From Rubinisphaera italica (GTDB taxonomy: Bacteria > Planctomycetota > Planctomycetia > Planctomycetales > Planctomycetaceae), in the NCBI RefSeq assembly GCF_007859715.1, contig NZ_SJPG01000001.1, positions 3,560,728-3,624,727 on the forward strand: 64,000 nt of DNA, in the 5' to 3' direction. Shown one piece after another: positions 63,878 through 64,000 of this stretch (position 1 is the stretch's first letter; each line of letters starts with the position of its first letter). Below the pieces are notes generated by a model that was not told where the DNA came from, did no database searches, and saw nothing but the letters and a program-made list of their open reading frames with translations. A program made the translations under genes and the position numbers.

Positions 63878-64000
63878 CAGACCTCGCTCAACCGGTCCCT
63901 TCTCCTGCCATCGAAGTGCAGGGCTTGACGAAATATTATGATGGCAAAGCGGTTGTGAATGATGTCAGCTTTCAGATACCCACTGGCTGCGTCTTCGGAT
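63874..64000 (+). CDS. ABC transporter ATP-binding protein, 3' truncated by window
   Basis: Only 42 codons are visible: a short Pro-rich head, then IEVQGLTKYYDGKAVVNDVS and FQIPTGCVFG, the usual start of an ABC ATPase just before the Walker A loop. The Walker A itself is past the edge. It overlaps the stop of the GntR gene by four bases. In the YtrA pattern the rest of the operon would be membrane subunits. Identity as an ABC ATPase is clear from the segment, the substrate is not. Confidence 0.88.
   Translation, partial: MTDLAQPVPSPAIEVQGLTKYYDGKAVVNDVSFQIPTGCVFG

Overview
The window reads as chromosomal DNA of a planctomycete, probably order Planctomycetales. This rests on family content: a DUF1587/1595/1592/1588/1585 haem protein followed by a DUF1552 Tat-secreted protein, a YdjY-domain secreted protein, a DUF1571 protein, a DUF4159 protein with a cyclase-like repeat region, an MJ0042-zinc-ribbon RDD membrane protein, and a YTV-like Tyr/Thr/Val-rich secreted protein. 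Base composition is close to balanced. No rRNA, tRNA, CRISPR array, prophage or transposase gene was seen. Gene density is ordinary, and many intergenic gaps carry palindromic repeats.

Layout. 1-7.6 kb holds small hypothetical, lipoprotein and hydrolase genes, mostly on the minus strand: DUF1801, PEGA lipoprotein, YdjM-like membrane hydrolase, PIG-L deacetylase, HD phosphohydrolase. 7.7-31.3 kb is one long minus-strand flagellar cluster. In transcription order it is a TPR protein, an flgN-like gene, flgB, flgC, fliE, fliF, fliG, fliH, fliI, fliJ, a MotE-like gene, fliK, flgD, flgE, flbD, motA, motB, fliL, fliN, fliO, fliP, fliQ, fliR, flhB. It encodes the MS ring, rotor, export ATPase, export gate, proximal rod, hook and stator. 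flhA, fliM, flagellin, distal-rod and filament-cap genes are not in the window. 31.8-40.8 kb holds minus-strand envelope proteins (zinc-ribbon/RDD, YTV-like, two overlapping CNNM/CBS transporters, a secreted alpha/beta-hydrolase-like protein). 41.1-42.3 kb is a self-contained isocitrate dehydrogenase transcription unit. 42.9-45.8 kb holds secreted DUF1571 and YdjY proteins and a GNAT. 45.9-54.0 kb is mostly plus strand: membrane-anchored hydrolase, Tat-exported PQQ propeller protein, a 46-residue microprotein, ornithine cyclodeaminase homologue, DUF1592-type protein and DUF1552. 54.2-63.3 kb holds a lipoprotein, a secreted Asn/Pro-rich protein, aldo/keto reductase, a DUF4159 protein coupled by a 4-base overlap to a di-haem propeller protein, a NagA-like deacetylase and a small membrane protein. 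63.4-64 kb starts a GntR (YtrA-type) regulator plus ABC-ATPase operon cut by the window edge.

The points most worth a second look are: (1) several unrelated palindrome families that share one twin-hairpin, REPIN-like layout in the gaps, four of them inside the flagellar cluster; (2) a FliR with an EF-hand-like calcium loop inserted in it; (3) a FliN with two FliM-like EIDALL-type peptides at its N terminus, in a cluster that lacks fliM at its usual place; (4) a candidate small RNA between two minus-strand terminators near 42.5-42.8 kb; (5) a perfect operator-like inverted repeat in front of the GntR gene. I did not find a defence system, biosynthetic cluster or other clearly new multi-gene system. 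The best leads are at the level of unusual domains and repeats.
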